Source: a virus. From it: a stretch of DNA of 20,376 bases. A model generated the notes under the pieces. The model saw only the letters and a program-made list of their open reading frames with translations, was not told the DNA's origin and made no database searches. The translations under genes were made by a program, and so were the position numbers. Where the stretch lies: positions 1-20,376 of IMG/VR virus record IMGVR_UViG_3300044675_002002; one strand, 5' to 3'. Numbering within the stretch: position 1 is the first letter of the stretch; each line of letters begins with the position of its first letter. Shown here piece after piece: positions 5,781 to 13,268 of this stretch.

Positions 5781-7483
5781 TATGTCGTTACCATCATATA
5801 TCCAACAACAGTAGTTTCGAATATTGCGCCATCTACTTTATGTTCAATTTCACCCACTACAAAAGTTATGTTACCAGTTCCAACGGAGGCCGGTATTGGG
5901 TCAACTGAAAATGATTGTCCAAATTTTGGATTAAATCCATCTACAGTTACACTTAAATCAATATTATATCTAATAGATATTTTTTTACCAGGTAATTTTG
6001 AATTTATATATTCGCGAAGTATTTTTTTAAAATCAGTAGAAGTTGAGGTATCATATTTATTACCCATTTCTATAATTTTTTGTTTTAATTTTTCTTCAGA
6101 TTCACTACTATCTATCGGAACTTTTGGAGAACACCCCCCAAATACATTAGATGCCATATTGTTTGGATATTTGCCACTTCCACCTGAAAATGCAATAGCT
6201 GCCATATCAGGATCCATATTAGATGACATATTAACTGATTTTACAGGACTATTAGGGCTTCTTAATGAAAGTATTGAGTTTCCGCTATATGCTATGTCGT
6301 ATTTTTTATTTACAATTTGAAATATATTTTTATTGTCAGGATCCGTTGTTATAACTAACTCAACAACTCCACCACTTAAATTTGAAATTTCTCCAAATAA
6401 TTTTGATAGATAGGTGTTTACTGAATATTCACCTTTTTTATCTTTATTAGATTGTTTATTTAATAAATCATCTTCTATTTTTTTTAAAAATTGTGTAGAT
6501 ATCCATAAATCATTAGCGTCACCCATGGTACCTGCTAAGTCTGAAAAATTATTTTTATTTTCTCCGGCAGCGACATAAGCTCCGCCAGACGATGGAAAAC
6601 ATACCATAAGTGGGTCTGCTGACTTTAAAAATGGGAAGCTATGATATTTACCAGATAAAAATTGATATTGTTTTCCATTAGCAGATTTTGCTATTGCCGT
6701 ATTGATTTCTGAAATTACTCTACGTAGTTTAACCACAGTTGCGTAATTTGAAGTATCACTAAAAAATCCGGATTCTACAAACGCATTAATAATTCCAAAA
6801 TCACCCTTTGCTTTAGCTGAACCATCTTTTGATGGAATTCCTGCGCCAACTAATTCACCATCTTCGTTACGACTAACCCCTAATTCAGATTGGGCTTTAA
6901 TATCTAATGCAGCAAACAAACTATATCCATTTTTTTCACCAACAGAATCTTTTACAGAACTACCACCATCTCCCGTTGGTAAAGTAATACCCCCAGCCGT
7001 TCCAGCAGCACTACCTATTGCTTTTCCTGTGCAACTCCAAGACCCATCCTCCACATTGTAATTCCAACTAAAATCAAATATTGCAGCTTCAGATATACTA
7101 ACAGAGTTTCCTGTATTATATCCAAAATTTACATTTATTAACGCGCCAGGTATCATAAACGAAGTTGCGCAAGCATCAAGTGTTGCTTTATCATAAACAT
7201 TGTATTGAAATTCAATTTCCCACAATGCAGCTTCTGACAAATCACCACCACCATGGTTTTTAGTAGTAATGGATGTTAAATATGGGCCTGGAGCATACCT
7301 GCCACCACGTTTTACATCAGGCGGAGCTCCATTAAAAAAACTTAATGTTTGACTACCAGCGCACGTAAATTGGTTATTGCCTACAGCAGTTACAGTTCCA
7401 TAGGCTCGTCTTTTGTAGTTTGTTTGTTTACTACTAGCGGGCCCACTTGGCCAAGATACAAGTCCAGCGTCAAAAATTCCCAT
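5780..7483 (-). CDS. Baseplate hub protein (gp27/gpD-like)
   Basis: A 567-residue, Gly/Ser/Asn-rich protein. The segment EYSVNTYLSKLFGEISNLSGGVVELVITTDPDN (about 352-384) fits the hub-domain pattern of T4 gp27-like proteins, in which a helix leads into a Gly-Gly turn and beta strand. The C-terminal strand set (NITFVVGEIEHKVDGAIFET, about 538-557) matches the last barrel of such hubs. The first 150 residues include EIEFQYNVYDKATLDACATSF and a beta-rich FGYNTG region, and residues 155-180 form a Gly/Ser linker. Genes on either side are baseplate types. The hub forms the central trimer joining tail tube to spike. A lysozyme insertion as in T4 gp5 is not seen. The start is 3 nt after the wedge stop, coupled, without a clear Shine-Dalgarno. 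Confidence 0.6.
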   Translation of the reverse strand: MGIFDAGLVSWPSGPASSKQTNYKRRAYGTVTAVGNNQFTCAGSQTLSFFNGAPPDVKRGGRYAPGPYLTSITTKNHGGGDLSEAALWEIEFQYNVYDKATLDACATSFMIPGALINVNFGYNTGNSVSISEAAIFDFSWNYNVEDGSWSCTGKAIGSAAGTAGGITLPTGDGGSSVKDSVGEKNGYSLFAALDIKAQSELGVSRNEDGELVGAGIPSKDGSAKAKGDFGIINAFVESGFFSDTSNYATVVKLRRVISEINTAIAKSANGKQYQFLSGKYHSFPFLKSADPLMVCFPSSGGAYVAAGENKNNFSDLAGTMGDANDLWISTQFLKKIEDDLLNKQSNKDKKGEYSVNTYLSKLFGEISNLSGGVVELVITTDPDNKNIFQIVNKKYDIAYSGNSILSLRSPNSPVKSVNMSSNMDPDMAAIAFSGGSGKYPNNMASNVFGGCSPKVPIDSSESEEKLKQKIIEMGNKYDTSTSTDFKKILREYINSKLPGKKISIRYNIDLSVTVDGFNPKFGQSFSVDPIPASVGTGNITFVVGEIEHKVDGAIFETTVVGYMMVTT

Positions 7484-7486
7484 AAT

Positions 7487-7792
7487 TTATTTTGTATTTA
7501 AATTTAAGTATTCTGTCTCAATTTCATTAATAGAATCAGGATTTGGAATTCTTATTTGTATACCCAATGGAACTACAAAATCACCATATCCGATATTATT
7601 AGCTCTAGCAATTACCCACCAATAAGTAGAATTGCCGTAATACTTAAATGCAAGATTATCCAACCTATCACCAACTTGACCTGTAATATAAATGTCATTA
7701 ATTGTTGGTTCAATTATAGGAAAAACAGTTGTAGATAAAAACTTTCTACCACTATTATCTTTTAAAACTTGTATGTTTTTATATCTTTCCAT
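7487..7792 (-). CDS. LysM-like baseplate wedge protein (gp53-type)
   Basis: A 101-residue protein with one LysM-like module: GDRLDNLAFKYYGNSTYWWVIARANNI (41-67), then VPLGIQIRIP (74-83), the usual pattern of GDtLd.lA..yYg....wW.IA.aN......p.G..i.iP. In phage tails this fold is used by T4 gp53 and by tail-X/LysM baseplate proteins, joining wedges or holding the hub rather than cutting cell wall. T4 gp53 is about twice as long, so this is a minimal form. It starts 6 nt after the preceding stop and ends 3 nt before the hub gene. Confidence 0.75.
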   Translation of the reverse strand: MERYKNIQVLKDNSGRKFLSTTVFPIIEPTINDIYITGQVGDRLDNLAFKYYGNSTYWWVIARANNIGYGDFVVPLGIQIRIPNPDSINEIETEYLNLNTK

Positions 7793-7798
7793 ATTCTA

Positions 7799-10564
7799 TT
7801 ATGCAAATTTTGGTAATGATTCAAATGAATATATACTATCACTACTTTTGTAGTAATCTTCGGTTGGTAGTATTGTTAATGATACAGCAATATCCATTCC
7901 CATCGCTAATTCTGCAAGTTCCCCATCTTGATTTAACTCCCATGACATATCATCTGGAATTGTATAGGTTAACGATGTAATAAGAGTTGGAATGCCAGCG
8001 GTGCCATTTCCCCAAAGTTGACCAAGCCTAAAATAACAAATGTGACCTGTGTAAGTATCACTACCATATGTAGGTAATGTTAATTTTGCAAGAGTTGCAA
8101 TTTTTTGCCACATTGTTTTCATTTCAGAACGTGATTGAGCATAAGCTTTAAAATTAAATGAAAGGGTTCTTTCAAATTCCTCATACATATAAGACTTATC
8201 TGCTCTTCCAGGATATTTGATACCATTCCATGAAGGTGAAAATGTTTCAGTAATACCATTTACAGTTCCTCTGAATTGTATAATTCTATTTAGGTCTGGA
8301 GTTCCATTACCTCTATCATACGTAAAAAACAAATGAACAAAATCTTGTCCAAGTGTATTATTATATAAACTTGAGTTTATAGGGTCGGCGTTTCCAAGTG
8401 TATTATCATATTTTGTAGAATCTGCCCCAAATAATCTTTTTAATGTTTTTTCACTACGAGGTAGTGGTTTTGGCAATTTATATTTAGATTCTCTCGATTG
8501 TTTAGAATACTCATAGTCCGAGCCTCCAAGTATATTTTGTTTAAATGCATCTCCATCATCCAATTCGTCATACATTTCTCTAAAGTCAGTAGCACTTCTT
8601 CTTATAAGTTTGGCGTTTTCAGAAATTAATCCATATGAGATTGCTTGATAATCTGCAATATCAGGCTGACCTGCAATTAAACCTTCCGATTTTAATAGAT
8701 TTTTTTTACGTTCCAAACTTGATGGAGCTACACCAAAGGTTGGCTCTCCGTTATTTGCGTTATCAATTGGGATTGGGGATTGTTCAATAGTTTGGTTAAC
8801 CACACCAAATTTATTAGCTTCATCTACATTTACTGGTAAATCATCTTTATAAGTATTAAATTGAGATGGACTGCCGGGTAAACCAGGCGACACGCTTAAA
8901 GGTTCATATTTTTGTGAAAATAAAGCCTTTTGATGTGCTAATGTTTTTTCATTGCTTTCAAATGTATTTGAAAATCTTGTTGTGTTTGTTAATCCAATTC
9001 CGTATAATGAATCAAACCCACCAGTTCGGGTTTGGGTAGCAAAAGGTAAGCCTGTAATTGTTGCCGTTGCGCTAAAAATATGATTACTATATAAGCCTAA
9101 TAATTTATCATCATAACCACTATCTAGCACGTTTTTATAAACACCGGTTGGGTCGCCTGGAAATAATCCATGCCGCGATGGTCTAAATCCAATATGCTGT
9201 CCTAATGTAGTCGCAAGTAAATTTACAGGTGTCCAAAGTGTTCCGTATTTATTTGTTCTTTGAGAACCAAATTGTCTAACAGCCCACAATAAACCTTTTA
9301 CTGATAAAAAGAATGCACCAAGTCTAAGTGTATCAGCTACTGCACGAACAGTTGATGCTACAATACCACCTCTAATAAAACCATCGTCAATTCCAAGTCC
9401 AAAATCCCAAAATTCTGGTTCACCTTTGGTTATTTTTTTTCGTTGTATACCTCTTAAAATATACGGAGCTCTTATAATATTTAAAAAATTTGGGGAATCA
9501 TCTTTTAAATTATATTTTGCATACATTTTATCTAAAAATGATGGAGAGCTTCGTTGCTCCATTAATTTAGAAATACTCGTATAAGATTCTTCGTATTTAT
9601 TACCATCTGGAGTATATCTTTGGGTATTTCCAGTTTCTTTGCCTAGCTTAAATTCTTTATAACCAGGTCTAAATGATAATCCTTCAAAATTACCATTAAA
9701 GTTTCCATATAATGAATTTTTGTTGTCAAATTGAGTTTGTGTAGAATTTACACCAACAAACGAAGATGTTGATTTGTGTTTCAAAAATGGAGAAAACCCA
9801 ACTGCATTGCTATTTTCTATAAAATCAACATATTTTAGTTCTTTTGCTTGAAAAACTAAGCCAGGATTAAAAGAAAATTTTACTGGAGTAGTTTGACCAA
9901 CAAATTGTGGAGATGCGTCAAATTTTACTGGAGTAGTTTCACCTAAAAATTGTGTAGATGAATCAAATTTTAATGGACTTGTTTCACCCAAAAATTGTGT
10001 AGATGAATCAAATTTTAATGGACTCGTTTCACCTAAAAATTGCGGAGATAACGATGCCTGTAATTGTGTTGTTTCACCTAAAAATTGTTGCACAAACTTA
10101 AATTTTTCAGGAGTAGTTTGACCTTTAAATTTTTCTACGTTTGAGTAATCTTGAGGGGAGGTTTGACCTTTAAACCTATCACCTTGAACAACATCAGCTG
10201 GTGTAGTTTCACCTTTAAATTTATCTCCTTGTTGAACTACATTTGGAGTGGTTTCTCCTAAGAATCGTTCTAATAAAGAAATTTTGTTTGGAGTAGTTTG
10301 ACCTAAATAATTTGAAGAGTTATCAAATTTTACTGGAGATGTTTCTCCTAAAAATTTTGATGAATTATCAAATTTGTTTGGGTTAACACCTTGTTTAGGA
10401 GTTGTAAGATTTGACTTTGGGGCAGAGGGGGTTGAGTCCACAAATTGTGATAGTGGAGTTTGATTGGTTGATGTTGGAATTTGCACTCGCTTTTTGTCAA
10501 CAAGTGGATTTTCCACTGGTTTTCTAAATTTAGACAAATCCGATTTTAAATCTTTTAACGCCAT
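7799..10564 (-). CDS. Large baseplate protein, N-terminal 15-residue repeats and C-terminal tube-initiator-like domain
   Basis: A 921-residue protein in three parts. Residues 1-62 are polar and Pro/Thr rich. Residues 63-227 are eleven contiguous 15-residue repeats of the type xKFDxSxxFLGETTP. Residues 228-760 are an unassigned middle with a helical, hydrophobic stretch near 395-435. The C-terminal region (about 770-890) contains ETFSPSWNGIKYPGRADKSY, a strand FERTLSFNFKAYAQS, RSEMKTMWQKIATLAKLTLP and a beta ending with SLTYTIPDDMSWEL. I recall this SPSW...GR.D...Y pattern from T4-like tube-initiator/baseplate proteins (gp48/gp54 type). It would cap the hub and start tube growth. Shine-Dalgarno GAGGT/AGGT precedes the ATG. 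The repeat arm is unusual and probably flexible. Confidence 0.65.
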   Translation of the reverse strand: MALKDLKSDLSKFRKPVENPLVDKKRVQIPTSTNQTPLSQFVDSTPSAPKSNLTTPKQGVNPNKFDNSSKFLGETSPVKFDNSSNYLGQTTPNKISLLERFLGETTPNVVQQGDKFKGETTPADVVQGDRFKGQTSPQDYSNVEKFKGQTTPEKFKFVQQFLGETTQLQASLSPQFLGETSPLKFDSSTQFLGETSPLKFDSSTQFLGETTPVKFDASPQFVGQTTPVKFSFNPGLVFQAKELKYVDFIENSNAVGFSPFLKHKSTSSFVGVNSTQTQFDNKNSLYGNFNGNFEGLSFRPGYKEFKLGKETGNTQRYTPDGNKYEESYTSISKLMEQRSSPSFLDKMYAKYNLKDDSPNFLNIIRAPYILRGIQRKKITKGEPEFWDFGLGIDDGFIRGGIVASTVRAVADTLRLGAFFLSVKGLLWAVRQFGSQRTNKYGTLWTPVNLLATTLGQHIGFRPSRHGLFPGDPTGVYKNVLDSGYDDKLLGLYSNHIFSATATITGLPFATQTRTGGFDSLYGIGLTNTTRFSNTFESNEKTLAHQKALFSQKYEPLSVSPGLPGSPSQFNTYKDDLPVNVDEANKFGVVNQTIEQSPIPIDNANNGEPTFGVAPSSLERKKNLLKSEGLIAGQPDIADYQAISYGLISENAKLIRRSATDFREMYDELDDGDAFKQNILGGSDYEYSKQSRESKYKLPKPLPRSEKTLKRLFGADSTKYDNTLGNADPINSSLYNNTLGQDFVHLFFTYDRGNGTPDLNRIIQFRGTVNGITETFSPSWNGIKYPGRADKSYMYEEFERTLSFNFKAYAQSRSEMKTMWQKIATLAKLTLPTYGSDTYTGHICYFRLGQLWGNGTAGIPTLITSLTYTIPDDMSWELNQDGELAELAMGMDIAVSLTILPTEDYYKSSDSIYSFESLPKFA
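9884..10378 (-). repeat. Eleven in-frame 45-bp tandem repeats
   Basis: Eleven head-to-tail units of exactly 45 bp (495 bp) encode 15-residue units such as NKFDNSSKFLGETSP, LKFDSSTQFLGETTP and NVVQQGDKFKGETTP. The F-x-G-[EQ]-T-[ST]-P end is nearly invariant while the first eight positions vary. Units 9 and 10 are almost identical in DNA as well as protein, which suggests recent duplication. A twelfth, decayed unit may follow (VKFSFNPGLVFQAKE). Confidence 0.93.
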
Positions 10565-10573
10565 GTATTACCT

Positions 10574-12730
10574 TTACCTCATTTGGTCTCTATAACCCTG
10601 CATACGAGAATTTTTCTTATTCATTGTTGATATAACTTTATCATCAATAACTATCTGAACTGGTTGATTTTGAATATCAGAACGTAATCCTTTAATTTCT
10701 TGTAATAATGCGTCAGATGAACTACCTTCAGGTGAATCAACACTACTTTTATCACCACCATCACCACCCATTCCAAGTGCGCTTGTAATTAAAGGTAACA
10801 TCATACCAAGAACCAAAAGAGTTGGTAAAAACAATGTTACCGCTGCGAGTCCAACTGACATTGCAAGTAACCCTACCCCTAATAACCCAAAAATACCTGC
10901 GAGAGCTATAAGACCTGGTGCAATTAATACCAAAGCGGTTAATTGTGTGGTTAATTCACCCATCATTCCAAATCCGGTAGCAATTTCTTGAATCGCTTTA
11001 CCAAGAACAAATAATGCGGATGCGATTACTAACATAGCAGCGGCACCAGCAATAATAGCTACTGCGCCTACACCTGACATCATAATAGTTCCAACTAATG
11101 CAAGAGCACCAACAAGGGCCAACATAGATACAACTGCCATACCAACGGCTTCCCAAGAAACACTCATAAATTCTTGAACTGCTTTACCAAATACAAATAC
11201 CGAAGCCGCTACTAATACAAGAGCAGCGCCACCTGCAATTAGTTTTTTGGCATCAATTTTTTCAATAGCATCGGTCATACCGCTAAACATACTACCGCCA
11301 CCAGCAGCGCCACCAGCACCACCACCAGCAGCACCAACACTTTTTGATAAATTTTTCATCATAAAATATTGACCTATCATTTGAGCTAAAAGTGGTAAAG
11401 ATGACATAGCACCTTGTTTGATAGTATTAAACATTGCTTTTTGAGCTGCTTCTTGTTCTTGAATAGCAATGGCTTGTTCCGTGGTCGTAACACCAGTTTC
11501 TTTCATTATTTTATCTAAAGCTTCTTGTTTAGTAACCATTTCAGTAAGTTGGTCTGATGTCATACCATATGATTCCGCTAAAAATCCAATTTGTTTAACA
11601 CCCATGTTTCCAAGTTGTTCGGAAGTTAGTCCAGCCTCTTTCATTGCCTCTGCCATTTGCTCCATACCTTGAGCTCTATCACCATATTGGATTTCCATGG
11701 CAGCGTTTCTCATCTTTTCAGTATCACCTAACATTTCGCCTAAACCAAATTGTCTGGCTTTCATTTGGGCTCTTAAAGATGATTCGACATCTAACATATT
11801 TGATGACATATCCTCCATTAAACCCATTGACATACCTTGTTTTTGTAATTGTGCTGTTTTTTGAGCAAGATATTTTAATTCTTCTTTTGATTTACCCACC
11901 ATAGCAGTCATATTTGAAGACATATCTTTCAAAACCGCAGAAGCATTAACTCCCGCATCTTGAGCAATTGCTTGGATTTCAGCAGTTAATTCAGAAGCAT
12001 TGCCTGATGCTGATTGGAATATGGAATTCATTTGGGCAGCACCCTCGACTCCCATAGCGCTTAATTTTGTAATATTTTTTTGCATATCAGCTGTAATTAC
12101 AGCCGTGCTTCCATAATATTCGGAAGCATCTTTTGCAGCATTTGCTAAGGCTTCACCACCATACAACAACCCCTCCATGGAAAGCATAGCAGACATGGTT
12201 TGTGCTCCCAATCTTGCAGATTCTGCGGCAGTAGCACCAGTTTGGGTATAAAGTTCTTTTGCAAGACCAACAGTAGATTCAAATGCTGAAGTAATCATTT
12301 CCGATGCTTTTTTAGCAAGAACCATACCGGCCCCAAACGCAGTTCCAGCCTTCAACATATCACCAAGAGTTCCCAATGACCCTAATAGATTATCTTTAAA
12401 GTCTTTGGTGAGGTCTTTTATTTCTTCTTCTTTATCTTTTTGTTGTTTTTTTAATTCAAGGATTTCCTTCATCCTATCTAACTGTTCAATATAAGTTTGG
12501 TTTACAGTATCACCACGTTGAATTTGTTCTAATAACAAATCATCAATAGCTTTTTGGATACTTTCAATTTGATTTCCAAGCTCTTTTTCTTCTTGTAATT
12601 TATCTAACAGCTGTGTTTTAACATCACGACCTTTTTCAGATAAAAAAAGATGCGTCTTTACACTATCTACAAGAGCGTTTTGAAGATTTATCTCACTTTG
12701 AAGTTGTTCTTTTCTATCACTAACAGCCAT
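10574..12730 (-). CDS. Tail tape measure protein
   Basis: A 718-residue protein with tape-measure architecture. Residues 1-110 are a Lys/Glu/Gln-rich coiled coil. Residues 115-430 are Ala/Met/Ser-rich helices (GATAAESARLGAQTMSAMLS and similar). A Gly/Ala linker follows at 466-480, then a block of strongly hydrophobic helices (498-650). The last part (690-702) is a short beta element, VQIVIDDKVIS. Within the hydrophobic block a module is duplicated: LVLVAASVFVFGKAVQEF (503-521) and MLVIASALFVLGKAIQEI (566-583). In the known family, length sets tail length and hydrophobic parts may enter the host membrane. At about 0.15 nm per residue, 718 residues would suggest a tail near 100 nm, a rough inference. 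Shine-Dalgarno AAGGA precedes the ATG. Confidence 0.8.
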   Translation of the reverse strand: MAVSDRKEQLQSEINLQNALVDSVKTHLFLSEKGRDVKTQLLDKLQEEKELGNQIESIQKAIDDLLLEQIQRGDTVNQTYIEQLDRMKEILELKKQQKDKEEEIKDLTKDFKDNLLGSLGTLGDMLKAGTAFGAGMVLAKKASEMITSAFESTVGLAKELYTQTGATAAESARLGAQTMSAMLSMEGLLYGGEALANAAKDASEYYGSTAVITADMQKNITKLSAMGVEGAAQMNSIFQSASGNASELTAEIQAIAQDAGVNASAVLKDMSSNMTAMVGKSKEELKYLAQKTAQLQKQGMSMGLMEDMSSNMLDVESSLRAQMKARQFGLGEMLGDTEKMRNAAMEIQYGDRAQGMEQMAEAMKEAGLTSEQLGNMGVKQIGFLAESYGMTSDQLTEMVTKQEALDKIMKETGVTTTEQAIAIQEQEAAQKAMFNTIKQGAMSSLPLLAQMIGQYFMMKNLSKSVGAAGGGAGGAAGGGSMFSGMTDAIEKIDAKKLIAGGAALVLVAASVFVFGKAVQEFMSVSWEAVGMAVVSMLALVGALALVGTIMMSGVGAVAIIAGAAAMLVIASALFVLGKAIQEIATGFGMMGELTTQLTALVLIAPGLIALAGIFGLLGVGLLAMSVGLAAVTLFLPTLLVLGMMLPLITSALGMGGDGGDKSSVDSPEGSSSDALLQEIKGLRSDIQNQPVQIVIDDKVISTMNKKNSRMQGYRDQMR

Positions 12731-12748
12731 CAGAAATCCTTAAATGGG

Positions 12749-12988
12749 TTATTTACCTAAATTATAAGCTTTATCAAAAGCATTTGCTAATTTACGAAGT
12801 TTATCTTTTTCATCTTGCGTAGGGGCGCTATTAATGGTGTCTTCGATTTTATTTTTAATATTATCAAGGTCTTGTTGGAGTCGTTGTTTTAATTTTGTTT
12901 TTTTACTAACAAACAAATCAAAGATTCCCTCCGATAGCCCGGCGGATTTAAATACTTCTTTAAGTTTTGATTTTTTAATTGTATTCAT
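12749..12988 (-). CDS. Small basic helical protein, 79 residues, before the tape measure
   Basis: I choose ATG 12988 (MNTIKKSKLKEVFKSAGLSE) because AAGGA lies 7 nt before it. A longer frame from 13036 would start inside the terminator hairpin and overlap the late promoter element. The product is highly charged and helical (KQRLQQDLDNIKNKIEDTIN, then DEKDKLRKLANAFDKAYNLGK). No domain is recognised. It is the first gene of the tape-measure/baseplate unit, 18 nt ahead of the tape measure. A tape-measure partner or minor tail factor is possible, but only by position. Confidence 0.7.
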   Translation of the reverse strand: MNTIKKSKLKEVFKSAGLSEGIFDLFVSKKTKLKQRLQQDLDNIKNKIEDTINSAPTQDEKDKLRKLANAFDKAYNLGK

Positions 12989-13012
12989 AATACATTCCTT
13001 TACATCATATAG

Positions 13013-13020
13013 TATAAATA
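13013..13020 (-). promoter_or_regulatory. Putative late promoter element TATTTATA
   Basis: Minus-strand TATTTATA sits 24 nt before ATG 12988 and just 3 nt past the end of the preceding terminator hairpin. One of six such elements heading virion units in this window; the terminator-then-element order favours a promoter. Confidence 0.55.
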
Positions 13021-13023
13021 TAG

Positions 13024-13050
13024 AAATACCCAACAAAGTGTTGGGTATTT
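13024..13050 (-). terminator. Hairpin terminator after the chaperone-like gene
   Basis: Perfect 11-bp stem AAATACCCAAC / GTTGGGTATTT with loop ACTTT. It begins 1 nt after the stop codon of the +1-frame extension (13052), not after the zero-frame stop (13248), which itself argues that the intervening 200 bases are coding. The T tract after it is weak (ATTTCTATATTTA), and because the stem is symmetrical it could act in both directions. Confidence 0.75.
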
Positions 13051-13051
13051 A

Positions 13052-13261
13052 CTATTTTCTTGTTTTTGAACGAATTTTGGCAGCTTCTGTGTCATGAGCC
13101 TTCTTTTCATCCGTTTTGAATTCTATAATTTTGTTAATATAAAACTTTCTAACCCATATTGGAAAGTTGTATACATCGGAAAAGGTAAATCCACCATTTC
13201 CATGATATATTAAATCAAAAATATGTGAGTGGAGATGCTTTCTGTAACTAGGACTTAGGCC
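13052..13261 (-). CDS. +1-frame C-terminal extension of the gp26-like gene (no start codon of its own)
   Basis: A 69-codon open frame ending TAG at 13054-13052, in the +1 frame of the gp26-like gene. It has no ATG, GTG or TTG codon at all; the frame is closed by TGA just upstream of the T7 run. The peptide is clearly protein-like: SYRKHLHSHIFDLIYHGNGG, then FTFSDVYNFPIWVRKFYINK and a charged tail ending KIRSKTRK. The pattern IF.L.YHG.GGF...DVY..PIW.R.FY resembles what I recall downstream of gp26-type genes in T4-like phages (gp51-like position). Expression would need frameshifting from the upstream gene, giving a fusion of about 355 residues. Confidence 0.72.
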   Translation of the reverse strand, partial: GLSPSYRKHLHSHIFDLIYHGNGGFTFSDVYNFPIWVRKFYINKIIEFKTDEKKAHDTEAAKIRSKTRK

Positions 13262-13268
13262 AAAAAAA
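13248..13268 (-). other. Candidate programmed +1 (or -2) frameshift site
   Basis: Reading the minus strand in codons: ACC TTT TTT TGG CCT AAG TCC TAG. Seven T (13268-13262) would let Phe-tRNA move from TTT to the overlapping TTT, after which GGC CTA AGT CCT AGT TAC continues open. A slip at TCC TAG would lead to the same frame. The -1 frame closes at once (TTG GCC TAA), so +1 or -2 is required. An internal AGGAGG lies 27 nt upstream, near 13295-13303. Confidence 0.6.

Noticed and set aside
5670-6320. A 216-codon plus-strand open frame opposite the hub gene.
   Set aside because: It is antisense to a well-supported gene and has a hydrophobic, Ser/Ile/Phe-rich composition typical of the reverse complement of AT-rich coding sequence, with no supporting leader or neighbour.
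9884-10378. Regular 45-bp repeats viewed as a CRISPR-like or regulatory array.
   Set aside because: The units are contiguous, keep frame within a long gene and vary by codon in a protein-like way, with no spacers.
12989-13036. A longer N-terminus (MLGISIFILYDVKECI) for the 79-residue protein.
   Set aside because: It would start inside the terminator hairpin and upstream of the late promoter element, while ATG 12988 has a well-placed AAGGA.
13262-13268. A -1 frameshift at the T run, as in lambda-type chaperones.
   Set aside because: The -1 frame ends immediately (TTG GCC TAA), so only +1 or -2 can reach the long extension.
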